In this document: in pieces, positions 1 through 6,134 of the stretch
How the letters are laid out: each line of letters starts with the position of its first letter
Position numbering within the stretch: the stretch's first letter is position 1
Assembly (NCBI GenBank): GCA_045403155.1
Contig: JAXIPB010000209.1
Coordinates: 1-9,335 of the forward strand
Direction of reading: 5' to 3'
From: JAXIPB01 sp045403155
GTDB lineage: Bacteria; Actinomycetota; Actinomycetes; Mycobacteriales; Micromonosporaceae
Length of the DNA stretch: 9,335 nt
The notes under the pieces: generated by a model
The model's database searches: none
Told to the model about the DNA's origin: nothing
The model's input: the letters and a program-made list of their open reading frames with translations, nothing else
Position numbers and translations under genes: made by a program

Positions 1-537
1 TGACCGAGAGCTTCTCGAGCCGGATCCCGTCCGGGAGCGGGTCGAACAGGCGAACGCCGCCGCCGAGGAGGTACGGCGCGAGGTGGATCAGGATCTCGTC
101 GCACAGCCCGGCCGCCAGCGCCTGCTTCCCGGGCGAGGCGCCGCCGAGCTTGATGTCCTTGCCGCCGGCCGCGGCTCGAGCCTGGCGGATCGCGCTCTCG
201 ATGCCGTCGGTCACGAACGTCAGGTTCGACGGCCCTCGCGGGTAGTCGGCAGGTGGATCGTGCGTGAGCACGAAGACCGGCACCCCGTTCACGGGGTGGC
301 GGCCGCCCCAACCGCCGGTGATGTCGTACGTGCGCCGCCCGAAGATGTACGCGCCGCTCTCGACGAACATGCGCTCCACCTCATCGCGATTCATCCCCGA
401 CTCGGGCCGGAACAGCGGATCCCGGAACTCTTCGTCGCCCGAGAAGTACCACTCGAAGATGTGGTCGATCCGGTGTCATCCGGGCCGGCAACGAACCCGT
501 CGAGGGACACGGACATGTCGACCACGACCTTGGTCAT
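1..537 (-). pseudogene. RibD_C / dihydrofolate-reductase-like protein, frameshifted, 3' part beyond the window
   Basis: Read on the minus strand, the ATG at 537-535 follows an AAGGAGG Shine-Dalgarno sequence about 6 bases upstream. It starts MTKVVVDMSVSLDGFVAGPD, the N-terminal strand of the RibD_C/DHFR-like family. After Asp-Asp-Thr (codon 474-472) this frame loses family character. The frame one base back continues as RIDHIFEWYFSGDEEF, then SGAYIFGRRTYDITGGW (the family GRRTYD motif), KDIKLGGASPGKQAL (the VxGG-like nucleotide-site loop) and ILIHLAPYLLGGGVRLFD. That second frame is open to base 1. One missing base in the CACCGG stretch near 472 (CCCGG expected) would restore a single protein of at least 179 residues. 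The family reduces pyrimidine or folate-like substrates with NADPH, but most members are uncharacterised. It is divergent from the kinase gene at 716. The family call is firm. Whether the frameshift is biological or a sequencing error cannot be told. Confidence 0.82.
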
Positions 538-715
538 GGGAGCCTCCTTGTCGCACTCGCGTCCGAACGATCCTCATCCGACCTCTGCTGAGACCGCCGT
601 GGAAGCAGAAACTCATCTGATGTCGAAGCCAGCAGTCGCGCGAGACCCACCCGGTCGAGCCGTATCATGCGGCCGACCGGGGGACGTGGGTCCCGATCGA
701 CCCGGGGTCGGACGG
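538..715. promoter_or_regulatory. Divergent control region with two tandem leader hairpins
   Basis: This 178-base spacer separates the minus-strand reductase from the plus-strand kinase and must hold both promoters. TATCAT at 663-668 is a reasonable -10 hexamer for the kinase, but no good -35 lies 16-18 bases upstream. Between it and the kinase ATG lie two small perfect stems: GGGAC/GTCCC with a 4-base loop (681-694) and CGACC/GGTCG with a 3-base loop (698-710). The second covers the only purine-rich stretch that could act as ribosome binding site (GGGG, 704-707). Five-pair stems are common by chance at this GC content, so a regulatory role is only inferred. Confidence 0.3.
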
Positions 716-1588
716 ATGCCGATGATGCACGGCGATGAGCTCGAGATCGATGAGCCGCTCGTGCGCCGGCTGCTGGCCGATGAGTTTCCCGAGTGGGCCG
801 GCCTGCCGCTTCGCCGGGTCGAGCCCGCAGGGACGGACAACGCGATCTTCCGCCTCGGCGAGGAGTGGGCGGTGCGGCTCGCGCGCCGGAAGGGACCGAC
901 GCGGTCCGGCGGCAAGGAGTTCGACTGGCTGCCGAGGCTGGCCCCGCTGGTCCCGTTGGAGATCCCCGTTCCGGTCGCCCAGGGCCGTCCGACCGACGAG
1001 TACCCGTGGTTCTGGGACGTCTTCACGTGGGTGGAGGGAGCGCCGACCCCGATCGAGGACATCGACCCGACCCTTGCCGCGCGCGACCTTGCACTGTTCG
1101 TCGCCGCCCTGCAGCGGGTGGATCCCTCGGGCGCGCCGAAGGGCCGCGGCATCCCCCTCGCCGAGCGCGACGAGGAGATCCGGTACTGGCTTGCCAGGTT
1201 CGACGGCGATCCCGCGGTGGTGGGGGGGTGGGAGCGGGCGCTCGCGGCGCCGGCGTGGGAGGGCCCGCCCGTCTGGCACCACGGTGACCTCGACGTTCGG
1301 AACTGGCTCGTGCGGGACGGGCGCATCTGCGCCGTCATCGATTGGGAGGCCATGGGCGTCGGCGACCCCGCCTGCGACGTGATGGTCGCGTGGAAGCTCC
1401 ATTCGGGCGAGGCCCGCGACGCCTTCCGCCAGGCCCTGCCCACCGACGACGCAACGTGGGAGCGTGCGCGCGGGTGGGCCCTCTCGCAGGCCGTTGCGGC
1501 CCTGGCCTTCTACACACCGGAGAACGAGCCGACGCTGTATCGAGAAGCCGAAGCATGGCTCGAGCTCGTGCTCTCGGAGCGTGGTTGA
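716..1588 (+). CDS. Aminoglycoside phosphotransferase (APH)-family kinase
   Basis: A 290-residue protein of normal length for the APH/choline-kinase-like superfamily, which transfers the gamma-phosphate of ATP or GTP to a small-molecule hydroxyl in the cytoplasm. The catalytic loop is HHGDLDVRNWL, with the Brenner pattern H189-G-D191-x4-N196. D209 in VIDWE is the metal-binding Asp that replaces DFG. The N-lobe has GTDNAIFRLGEEWAVRLARR (37-56), in which VRL stands where the nucleotide-binding strand normally has Lys or Arg, and an FTWVEG hinge (103-108). In-frame starts lie at 716, 722 and 725, and none has a strong Shine-Dalgarno sequence. 716 is chosen as the first; homology only begins about residue 10, so 722 or 725 are equally possible. 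The substrate cannot be named: members phosphorylate aminoglycosides, macrolides, hygromycin, homoserine or other metabolites. It converges on the propeller gene with a 30-base gap and no obvious terminator. Confidence 0.9.
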   Translation: MPMMHGDELEIDEPLVRRLLADEFPEWAGLPLRRVEPAGTDNAIFRLGEEWAVRLARRKGPTRSGGKEFDWLPRLAPLVPLEIPVPVAQGRPTDEYPWFWDVFTWVEGAPTPIEDIDPTLAARDLALFVAALQRVDPSGAPKGRGIPLAERDEEIRYWLARFDGDPAVVGGWERALAAPAWEGPPVWHHGDLDVRNWLVRDGRICAVIDWEAMGVGDPACDVMVAWKLHSGEARDAFRQALPTDDATWERARGWALSQAVAALAFYTPENEPTLYREAEAWLELVLSERG

Positions 1589-1618
1589 TCGCCTCACGCT
1601 AGGGAGATCTGCGCGGAC

Positions 1619-3100
1619 TCATCTCTGGCGGTTGAACCACACCCCTCCGGGACCGGTCCAGCTCAGTCCCTCGCCCCACGTTGCGATCGTCTTGCCTGTG
1701 CTCGTGATGGCGATCTCCCCGTAGTCGCCGTAGACCTCATCGAACCCGTCGGCGTGCTTGTACGCGGCCCCGGCCGTCACGTCCGAGATCACCACCGGGG
1801 CACTCCACGAGACACCCCCGTCGCTCGAGCTCCGGTAGAAGACGTTCCAGGCGTCGGGGTCGTCGCCGTTGCTCGTCTGCATGTACCAGGCGCGGACGTC
1901 CCCGTTCCCGCGGGACTCGACGGCGGGGGAGGTGGCGTTCTCGCCGGATACGGACAGGGCGACCCGCGCGCTCCACGTCGCGCCGCCGTCGGTCGACCGG
2001 CGAGCGAAGATCCGCTGTGGGCCCAGGTCCGTCGAGGCGCCGTCGTAGAGCACGACGAGGTTCCCGGCGTCGTCGGCGGAGATCGCGTCGTGCCCGATAT
2101 AGAAGTCCGGTCCGCACCCCTCGGCGACGCACGGCTCGCCCACGTCCACCGTGTCCACGACGTGGTCCTCCCACGTGACCCCGGTGTCGCGCGAGACGAA
2201 CACGTGGTGCTTCACGACGCCGACGGGCGCGCCGCCCGGTCCCGAATAGTCGATGTCGCTCTGGGCGAAGACGACGGTACCGTCGTGCAGCACATCGGCG
2301 TCGAACGCGAAGAAGTAGCGGCTCGAGTCGACGAGCTTCTGCTGCGTCCACGTCTGTCCGAAATCGTGTGATTGGGCCATCCAGGGATCACCGCCGGTCG
2401 GGCCGTTCCACGAGATGTACACGTCCTTACCGTCGTCGCTCGTGGCGATCGCAGGCTTGTCGTTCCACGAGACGTTGCCATAGGTCTTCACTGGCGCCGA
2501 CCAGGTGGCGCCGTGGTCGACGGAGCTCGTGAACACCACGTTGAAGCCGTTCAGGTAGGCGGCATACACGGCGCCGGTGTTCGGCACGACCTCGACGACG
2601 GGGTCGTACTGCCACGATCCCTTGCAGGCGCAGAGCGGTCGCTGCTCCGCCCACGTCTTCCCGCCGTCCGAGGAGACGTGGAGCGAGATGTACGGCACCG
2701 GGCAGTTGCCGGGACACGGCTTGTCCCCGAAATGGGTCGTCATCAGATAGACGAACGGAGCGCTGGGATCGGCGGCGATGGCCGGCTCCCAGTCGTCGGC
2801 GACCGGATCGGCGACGCGCTCACCCGCCCAGCCGGGCGCCGGTGCGGCGGCGGCCGCGGCGGCCCTCGTCCGCACCTGCCACCTGATGCCCTGCTCGGCC
2901 GCCTCCTCGATCCCCTCGAGCCGCTCCTCCGTCTGTTCGGACAATTCCTCCTCGACCTCGGAGCCGCCTCCTCGTGCTTCGCGTTCTCCGCCCGCTGGAG
3001 CACCCGAACGCGTGGCCGTGATCACGGCCCAGGCGAGCACGAGCAGGGCGATCGCTATCGCGGCGGCCGATGCGGCGCGTCGAGCAGCTGAAGCCGACAT
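1619..3100 (-). CDS. Exported/membrane-anchored BNR (Asp-box) beta-propeller, sialidase-like
   Basis: The start at 3100 is chosen because GAGGAGGG lies 5 bases upstream; an in-frame start at 3139 would add 13 residues without such a site. The 493-residue product begins with Arg residues and one hydrophobic segment (about 9-29), a signal peptide or anchor. A glutamate-rich, probably helical stretch follows (about 47-70), then a run of seven alanines with Pro (about 80-88). The rest carries six Asp-box motifs S-x-D-x-G-x-[TS]-W at about 143-150, 193-200, 244-251, 303-310, 369-376 and 425-432, which fits a six-bladed propeller. Cysteine pairs (CPGNC, CAC, CVAEGC) suggest disulfides outside the membrane. 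The call rests on these repeats, also seen in sialidases and other secreted glycosidases. I see no clear RIP motif or arginine triad before the first box, so enzymatic sialidase activity is doubtful. It is transcribed divergently from the VOC gene at 3348. Confidence 0.85.
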   Translation of the reverse strand: MSASAARRAASAAAIAIALLVLAWAVITATRSGAPAGGEREARGGGSEVEEELSEQTEERLEGIEEAAEQGIRWQVRTRAAAAAAAPAPGWAGERVADPVADDWEPAIAADPSAPFVYLMTTHFGDKPCPGNCPVPYISLHVSSDGGKTWAEQRPLCACKGSWQYDPVVEVVPNTGAVYAAYLNGFNVVFTSSVDHGATWSAPVKTYGNVSWNDKPAIATSDDGKDVYISWNGPTGGDPWMAQSHDFGQTWTQQKLVDSSRYFFAFDADVLHDGTVVFAQSDIDYSGPGGAPVGVVKHHVFVSRDTGVTWEDHVVDTVDVGEPCVAEGCGPDFYIGHDAISADDAGNLVVLYDGASTDLGPQRIFARRSTDGGATWSARVALSVSGENATSPAVESRGNGDVRAWYMQTSNGDDPDAWNVFYRSSSDGGVSWSAPVVISDVTAGAAYKHADGFDEVYGDYGEIAITSTGKTIATWGEGLSWTGPGGVWFNRQR

Positions 3101-3157
3101 CGTTCCCTCCTCGGATCCGATGGAGCTTCTTCCTATCACGACACCGGCGATCCAGGC

Positions 3158-3262
3158 ATGCCAGTAGGTTCGTCATCCGGTCAAGGCTCAACCAGATCGG
3201 CCCGTCACAGGTTCTCCGAGGTCATGAGAGCTGTGGTGCGTGGCGAAACAGGTGACACGACC
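3158..3262 (+). pseudogene. Possible remnant of a Phd/YefM-type antitoxin
   Basis: In the spacer between the propeller and VOC genes, the frame from ATG 3158 contains ARHRFSEVMRAVVRGET at 3200-3250. This resembles the N-terminal helix region of Phd/YefM antitoxins (consensus like EARxRFSEVLxxVxRGETVxITRxGRPVA). The expected ITRxGRPVA continuation is absent. Skipping one base at 3251 gives GETVTRP before similarity ends. There is no good ribosome binding site and no toxin gene beside it. If real, it is a decayed fragment. The match is short and made by eye, so a chance resemblance is quite possible. Confidence 0.25.
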
Positions 3263-3317
3263 GATCAGGAATCGAGAAGCGCCAGCCCCGAGTCGCACCT
3301 AGCCTGGTTGCCATACG

Positions 3318-3330
3318 GGGGAACGTCCCC
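3318..3330. repeat. Inverted repeat in the VOC leader
   Basis: GGGGA-ACG-TCCCC, a perfect 5-base-arm inverted repeat that ends 5 bases before the AAGGAGG of the VOC gene. It could be half of an operator or a small leader hairpin next to the ribosome binding site. Nothing else supports a function. Confidence 0.25.
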
Positions 3331-3347
3331 GACGAAGGAGGCAAGAC

Positions 3348-3761
3348 ATGAACGCGCACGTGAGCTCGATCCTCCTCGGCGTCCGTGACATGGACCGGTC
3401 CAAGCGGTTCTACATGGAGGGCCTCGGCTGGAAGGTGAAGCACGACTACCGTATCTCGGTGTTCTTCGAGCCCAACGGCGGCTCGCTCGTCGGCTTCTAC
3501 GGTCGCGACGGCCTGGCCGCCGACAACGGCGCGAGTCCGGAGGGCAGCGGCTTCAGCGGGCTGGTCCTGACCTACGTGGTCCGCAGCGAGGCGCGGGTCG
3601 ACGAGATCATGGCGGAAGCCGAGAAGGCTGGCGCCACGATCACCAAGCCCGCCGCCACCAAGGATTGGGGCGGGTACGGCGGTTCCTTCGCGGACCCCGA
3701 CGGCTACATCTGGAGCATCGGCTACAGCGCCCAGGGAAAGGACCAGCCCTACGCGGAGTAG
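3348..3761 (+). CDS. VOC (glyoxalase/bleomycin-resistance-like) family protein
   Basis: A 137-residue protein, the usual length for a one-polypeptide VOC fold of two beta-alpha-beta-beta-beta modules. The first module is SSILLGVRDMDRSKRFYMEG followed by LGWKV (6-30). The second is near VDEIMAEAEKAGATITKPA (about 84-102) and GGSFADPDGYIWSIGY (about 109-124). The family covers glyoxalases, dioxygenases and drug-binding resistance proteins. Here the Glu usual after DPDGxxW is replaced by Ser, so the classical metal site looks incomplete and a binding role is as likely as catalysis. AAGGAGG lies 7 bases upstream of the ATG, so the start is secure. It points the same way as the reductase-YCII-sigma block but is separated from it by 155 bases, so it may have its own transcript. 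Confidence 0.87.
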   Translation: MNAHVSSILLGVRDMDRSKRFYMEGLGWKVKHDYRISVFFEPNGGSLVGFYGRDGLAADNGASPEGSGFSGLVLTYVVRSEARVDEIMAEAEKAGATITKPAATKDWGGYGGSFADPDGYIWSIGYSAQGKDQPYAE

Positions 3762-3815
3762 CCGCCGCAAGCAACAGCTTCACCGAAGTTGCAGATCCTC
3801 CAACGTGAGTCCCAC

Positions 3816-3842
3816 TGTCGATACGGCCGGTTCCCGTTCGTG
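3816..3842 (+). promoter_or_regulatory. Candidate ECF-sigma promoter upstream of the reductase-YCII-ECF-cyclase block
   Basis: TGTCGA at 3816-3821 is followed after 17 bases by CGTG at 3839-3842. As I recall, ECF42-group sigma factors recognise a -35 of TGTCGA and a -10 of the form CG(A/T)C, so the -35 matches fully and the -10 in three of four bases. Transcription would begin near 3850 and leave a leader of about 65 bases before the reductase ATG at 3917. Its place directly ahead of an operon that encodes an ECF42-type sigma factor fits autoregulation. The hexamer alone also occurs elsewhere in the window (621-626, and inside a coding region near 7468) without a proper -10. Confidence 0.4.
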
Positions 3843-3916
3843 TAGAGGGTGAGACCGCCCGAGTACGCGCGCTGCCTCGGGTTGCGGATCCGATCGCTCG
3901 ACACGAGGAGGACACG

Positions 3917-4513
3917 ATGAGCAGGATCGTCACGTTCACGCAAGTCACGCTCGACGGCGTCATGCAGGCCCCGGGCCGGCCCGACGAGGACACACGGGGC
4001 GAGTTCGGGTTCGGGGGGTGGGAGGTCCGCTACGCGGACGAGGTCATGGCGGACATCGCCGCCAAGGGCATGGCCAGCGGCAGCGCGCTCCTGCTCGGCC
4101 GACGCACGTACGAGGACTTCTACGGCTTCTGGCCCAACCAGCCACAGCCGAACCCGTTCACCGAGGTCCTGAATCGTTCGCAGAAGTACGTCGCGTCACG
4201 GACCCTGAGGGAGCCCCTGCCCTGGGAGAACTCCACGCTCCTGCGGGGCGACGCCGGGGACGCCGTCGCCGAGCTGAAGGCGACATCGGACAAGGACCTC
4301 GTCGTGCTCGGCAGCGGCGACCTGATCCAGACGCTGCTCCGCCGCGACCTGGTCGACGAGTGCACGGTGCTGATCCATCCACTCGTCCTCGGGACCGGGC
4401 AGAGGCTGTTCGCGGACGGGGGTCCCTCCGCGACGTTCCGTCTCGTCGACTCGAAGATCACGACGACCGGCGTGGTTATCGCCGTCTATCACCCGTCCGA
4501 GCGAAACGACTAG
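3917..4513 (+). CDS. Dihydrofolate reductase / RibD_C family protein
   Basis: A 198-residue protein of typical size for the RibD_C/DHFR-like family, probably an NADPH-dependent reductase of the cytoplasm with unknown substrate. Visible motifs are VTLDGVMQAPG (10-20, substrate-side loop), ALLLGRRTYEDFYGFWP (57-73, family GRxTYE signature), DLVVLGSGDLIQTLLRRDLVDE (127-148, glycine loop and following helix that bind the dinucleotide), and IHPLVLGTGQRLF (153-165). The ATG is preceded by GAGGAGG about 5 bases upstream. It is the first gene of a tight same-strand series and lies 17 bases before the YCII gene, so co-transcription is likely. It is diverged from the broken family member at the left end (different N-terminal loop, FWPN instead of GGW) and is not a recent duplicate of it. 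Confidence 0.9.
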   Translation: MSRIVTFTQVTLDGVMQAPGRPDEDTRGEFGFGGWEVRYADEVMADIAAKGMASGSALLLGRRTYEDFYGFWPNQPQPNPFTEVLNRSQKYVASRTLREPLPWENSTLLRGDAGDAVAELKATSDKDLVVLGSGDLIQTLLRRDLVDECTVLIHPLVLGTGQRLFADGGPSATFRLVDSKITTTGVVIAVYHPSERND

Positions 4514-4530
4514 CCTGACCGGAGGTCGAG

Positions 4531-4884
4531 ATGAAGCGCTACCTGCTCAGCATCTACCAGCCGGACGGACCGCCGCCGGCGGACGTCGATCTCGGGAAGG
4601 TGATGGCCGACGTCGACGCGCTCATCGAGGAGGCGAAGGCGGCCGGCGCATGGGTCTTCGACGGGAGTCTCCATCCGCCCGACACGGCGACGGTGCTTCG
4701 GCCCGAGGGCGAGGATGTCCTCCTGACCGACGGTCCCTACCTCGAGGGCAAGGAGCACATCGGCGGGTTCCTCGTCGTCGATGCACCCGACCTCGACGCC
4801 GCGCTCGAGTGGGGGCGCAAGACCGCTCGCGCGATCGGCCTGCCGATCGAGGTCCGTCCGTTCCAGCACGGGGACGGTGGCTGA
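4531..4884 (+). CDS. YCII-related (DGPF-type) protein
   Basis: A 117-residue single-domain protein of the YCII/DGPF family. It starts MKRYLLSIYQPDG, a normal YCII first strand. LLTDGPYLEGKEHIGGFLVVD (64-84) holds the name-giving DGPF motif in the form DGPY, with the GGF strand after it. LDAALEWGRKTA followed by IEVRPF closes the ferredoxin-like fold. GGAGG lies 6 bases upstream of the ATG. The family has no settled biochemical role, although some YCII relatives are degradative enzymes or peroxide-related. Genes of this type are the hallmark neighbours of ECF42 sigma factors and are often their regulon members, which matches the 4-base overlap with the next gene. Confidence 0.92.
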   Translation: MKRYLLSIYQPDGPPPADVDLGKVMADVDALIEEAKAAGAWVFDGSLHPPDTATVLRPEGEDVLLTDGPYLEGKEHIGGFLVVDAPDLDAALEWGRKTARAIGLPIEVRPFQHGDGG

Positions 4885-6134
4885 CGGCGGACGCTCCGAC
4901 CGCCGCCGGCCTCGATATCGAGCGTGTGTTCCGCACCGGATACGGCCGGGCCGTGGCGGTCCTCGTCCGAACGTTCGGCGACATCGACCTCGCAGAGGAG
5001 GCCGTGCAGGAGGCGTTCGCCTTGGCGGTCGATCGATGGCCATCGAGCGGCCGGCCGCCGAGCCCGACGGGATGGATCATCACGACCGCCCGGAATAGGG
5101 CGATCGATCGCCTGCGCCGCGAGGCGTCCCGCGACGACCGGCACGCCCAGGCGATCCTCCTGCACGCCCGAGGCGAGCCGATCGAGGGGGGTGCCGTGCA
5201 GGACGACCGGCTGCGCCTGATCTTCACGTGCTGCCACCCGTCGCTCGCCGCGCCGTCACAGGTCGCGCTGACGCTCCGGCTGCTCGGCGGGCTCACGACC
5301 GCGGAGATCGCGAAGGCATTCCTCATACCCGAGTCGACGATGGCGCAGCGCCTCGTCCGTGCGAAGGCGAAGATCCGCGATGCGGGGATCCCCTACCGGG
5401 TGCCGTTCGAGGCCGACCTCCCGGGGCGGCTCAAGCCCGTGCTCGCCGTCGTCTACCTGATCTTCAACGAGGGATACACCGCCAGTTCGGGCGCCCATCT
5501 CGTCCGCGAGGATCTCTGCGCGGAAGCGATCCGCCTGGGCCGGCTCCTCGCCGAGCTCATGCCCGACGAGGCCGAGGTGATGGGGCTGCTCGCGCTGATG
5601 CAACTCACGGAGTCACGGCGCGAGACCCGCACCACGCCGGACGGAGACCTCGTGCTCCTCATGGATCAGGACCGCGGCCGCTGGAACCGCGAGCTGATCG
5701 CGGAGGGTCAGGCCATCGTCCGGGCGTGCCTGCGGCGGAACCAGCCGGGTCCGTATCAGCTCCAGGCGGCGATCAACGCCGTCCACAGCGACGCGCTGAC
5801 CGAGGCCGAGACGGACTGGCGCCAGATCCTGCAGCTGTACGACCGGCTGATGGTGATGGAGCCCAGCCCGGTCGTGGCGCTGAACCGGGCCGTTGCCGTC
5901 GCCGAGGTCGATGGGCCGGATGCGGCGCTCATACTGGTGGACGAGCTGCCGCTCGAAGGATTCCACGTGTTCCATGCGGTACGCGCCGATCTCCTTTTCC
6001 GCCTCGGACGCGATGACGAGGCGGACGAGGAGTACGGTCGCGCGATCCGGCACGCTGCCAACCAGCCCGAGCGCACCCTCCTCGAGCGCAAGCGGCGGGC
6101 ATCGCGCGAGCACACTGGGCGCGCCGGCACGTGA
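4881..6134 (+). CDS. ECF42-type RNA polymerase sigma factor with DUF6596/TPR-like C-terminal extension
   Basis: Numbered from base 4881, the product has 417 residues, about twice a minimal ECF sigma factor. Sigma region 2 lies at about 11-82 (LAEEAVQEAFALAVDRWP, then GWIITTARNRAIDRLRRE). Region 4 lies at about 109-165 (LRLIFTCCHP, LTTAEIAKAFLIPESTMAQRLVRAK helix-turn-helix). A DUF6596-like part spans about 183-283 (VYLIFNEGYTAS, DLCAEAIRLGRLLAEL) and a TPR-like helical tail about 290-405 (AAINAVHSDA, VALNRAVAVAE, DLLFRLGRDDEADEEYGRAI). This is the ECF42 layout, where the extension is needed for activity and no separate anti-sigma factor is usual. The start is uncertain: CTG 4881 overlaps the YCII stop as CTGA, while GTG 4926 would cut into region 2 and GTG 4809 adds an unrelated Arg-rich segment. 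Its stop overlaps the GTG of the cyclase. Confidence 0.9.
   Translation: MTADAPTAAGLDIERVFRTGYGRAVAVLVRTFGDIDLAEEAVQEAFALAVDRWPSSGRPPSPTGWIITTARNRAIDRLRREASRDDRHAQAILLHARGEPIEGGAVQDDRLRLIFTCCHPSLAAPSQVALTLRLLGGLTTAEIAKAFLIPESTMAQRLVRAKAKIRDAGIPYRVPFEADLPGRLKPVLAVVYLIFNEGYTASSGAHLVREDLCAEAIRLGRLLAELMPDEAEVMGLLALMQLTESRRETRTTPDGDLVLLMDQDRGRWNRELIAEGQAIVRACLRRNQPGPYQLQAAINAVHSDALTEAETDWRQILQLYDRLMVMEPSPVVALNRAVAVAEVDGPDAALILVDELPLEGFHVFHAVRADLLFRLGRDDEADEEYGRAIRHAANQPERTLLERKRRASREHTGRAGT

Noticed and set aside
621..646. Second TGTCGA hexamer upstream of the kinase
   Set aside because: No CG(A/T)C-like -10 lies 15-18 bases downstream, so it is probably chance.
83..715. Long open frame upstream of and in phase with the kinase
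   Set aside because: It runs antisense to the reductase gene and lacks family similarity. High GC keeps the frame open; kinase homology starts only after 716.
665..1597. Open frame of about 310 codons on the minus strand over the kinase
   Set aside because: It is an antisense shadow; the plus frame has the HGD and IDWE motifs, and this one has Arg/Gly/Pro-rich composition without domains.
1589..1618. Possible bidirectional terminator between kinase and propeller genes
   Set aside because: No stem-loop with a T-tract can be found in these 30 bases.
2372..3091. Plus-strand open frame over the propeller gene
   Set aside because: It is opposite six Asp boxes and a signal segment; no domain or ribosome binding site.
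3840..3905. Possible tRNA-like 3' arm around GGGTTGCGGATCC
   Set aside because: No acceptor, D or anticodon stems can be built around it.
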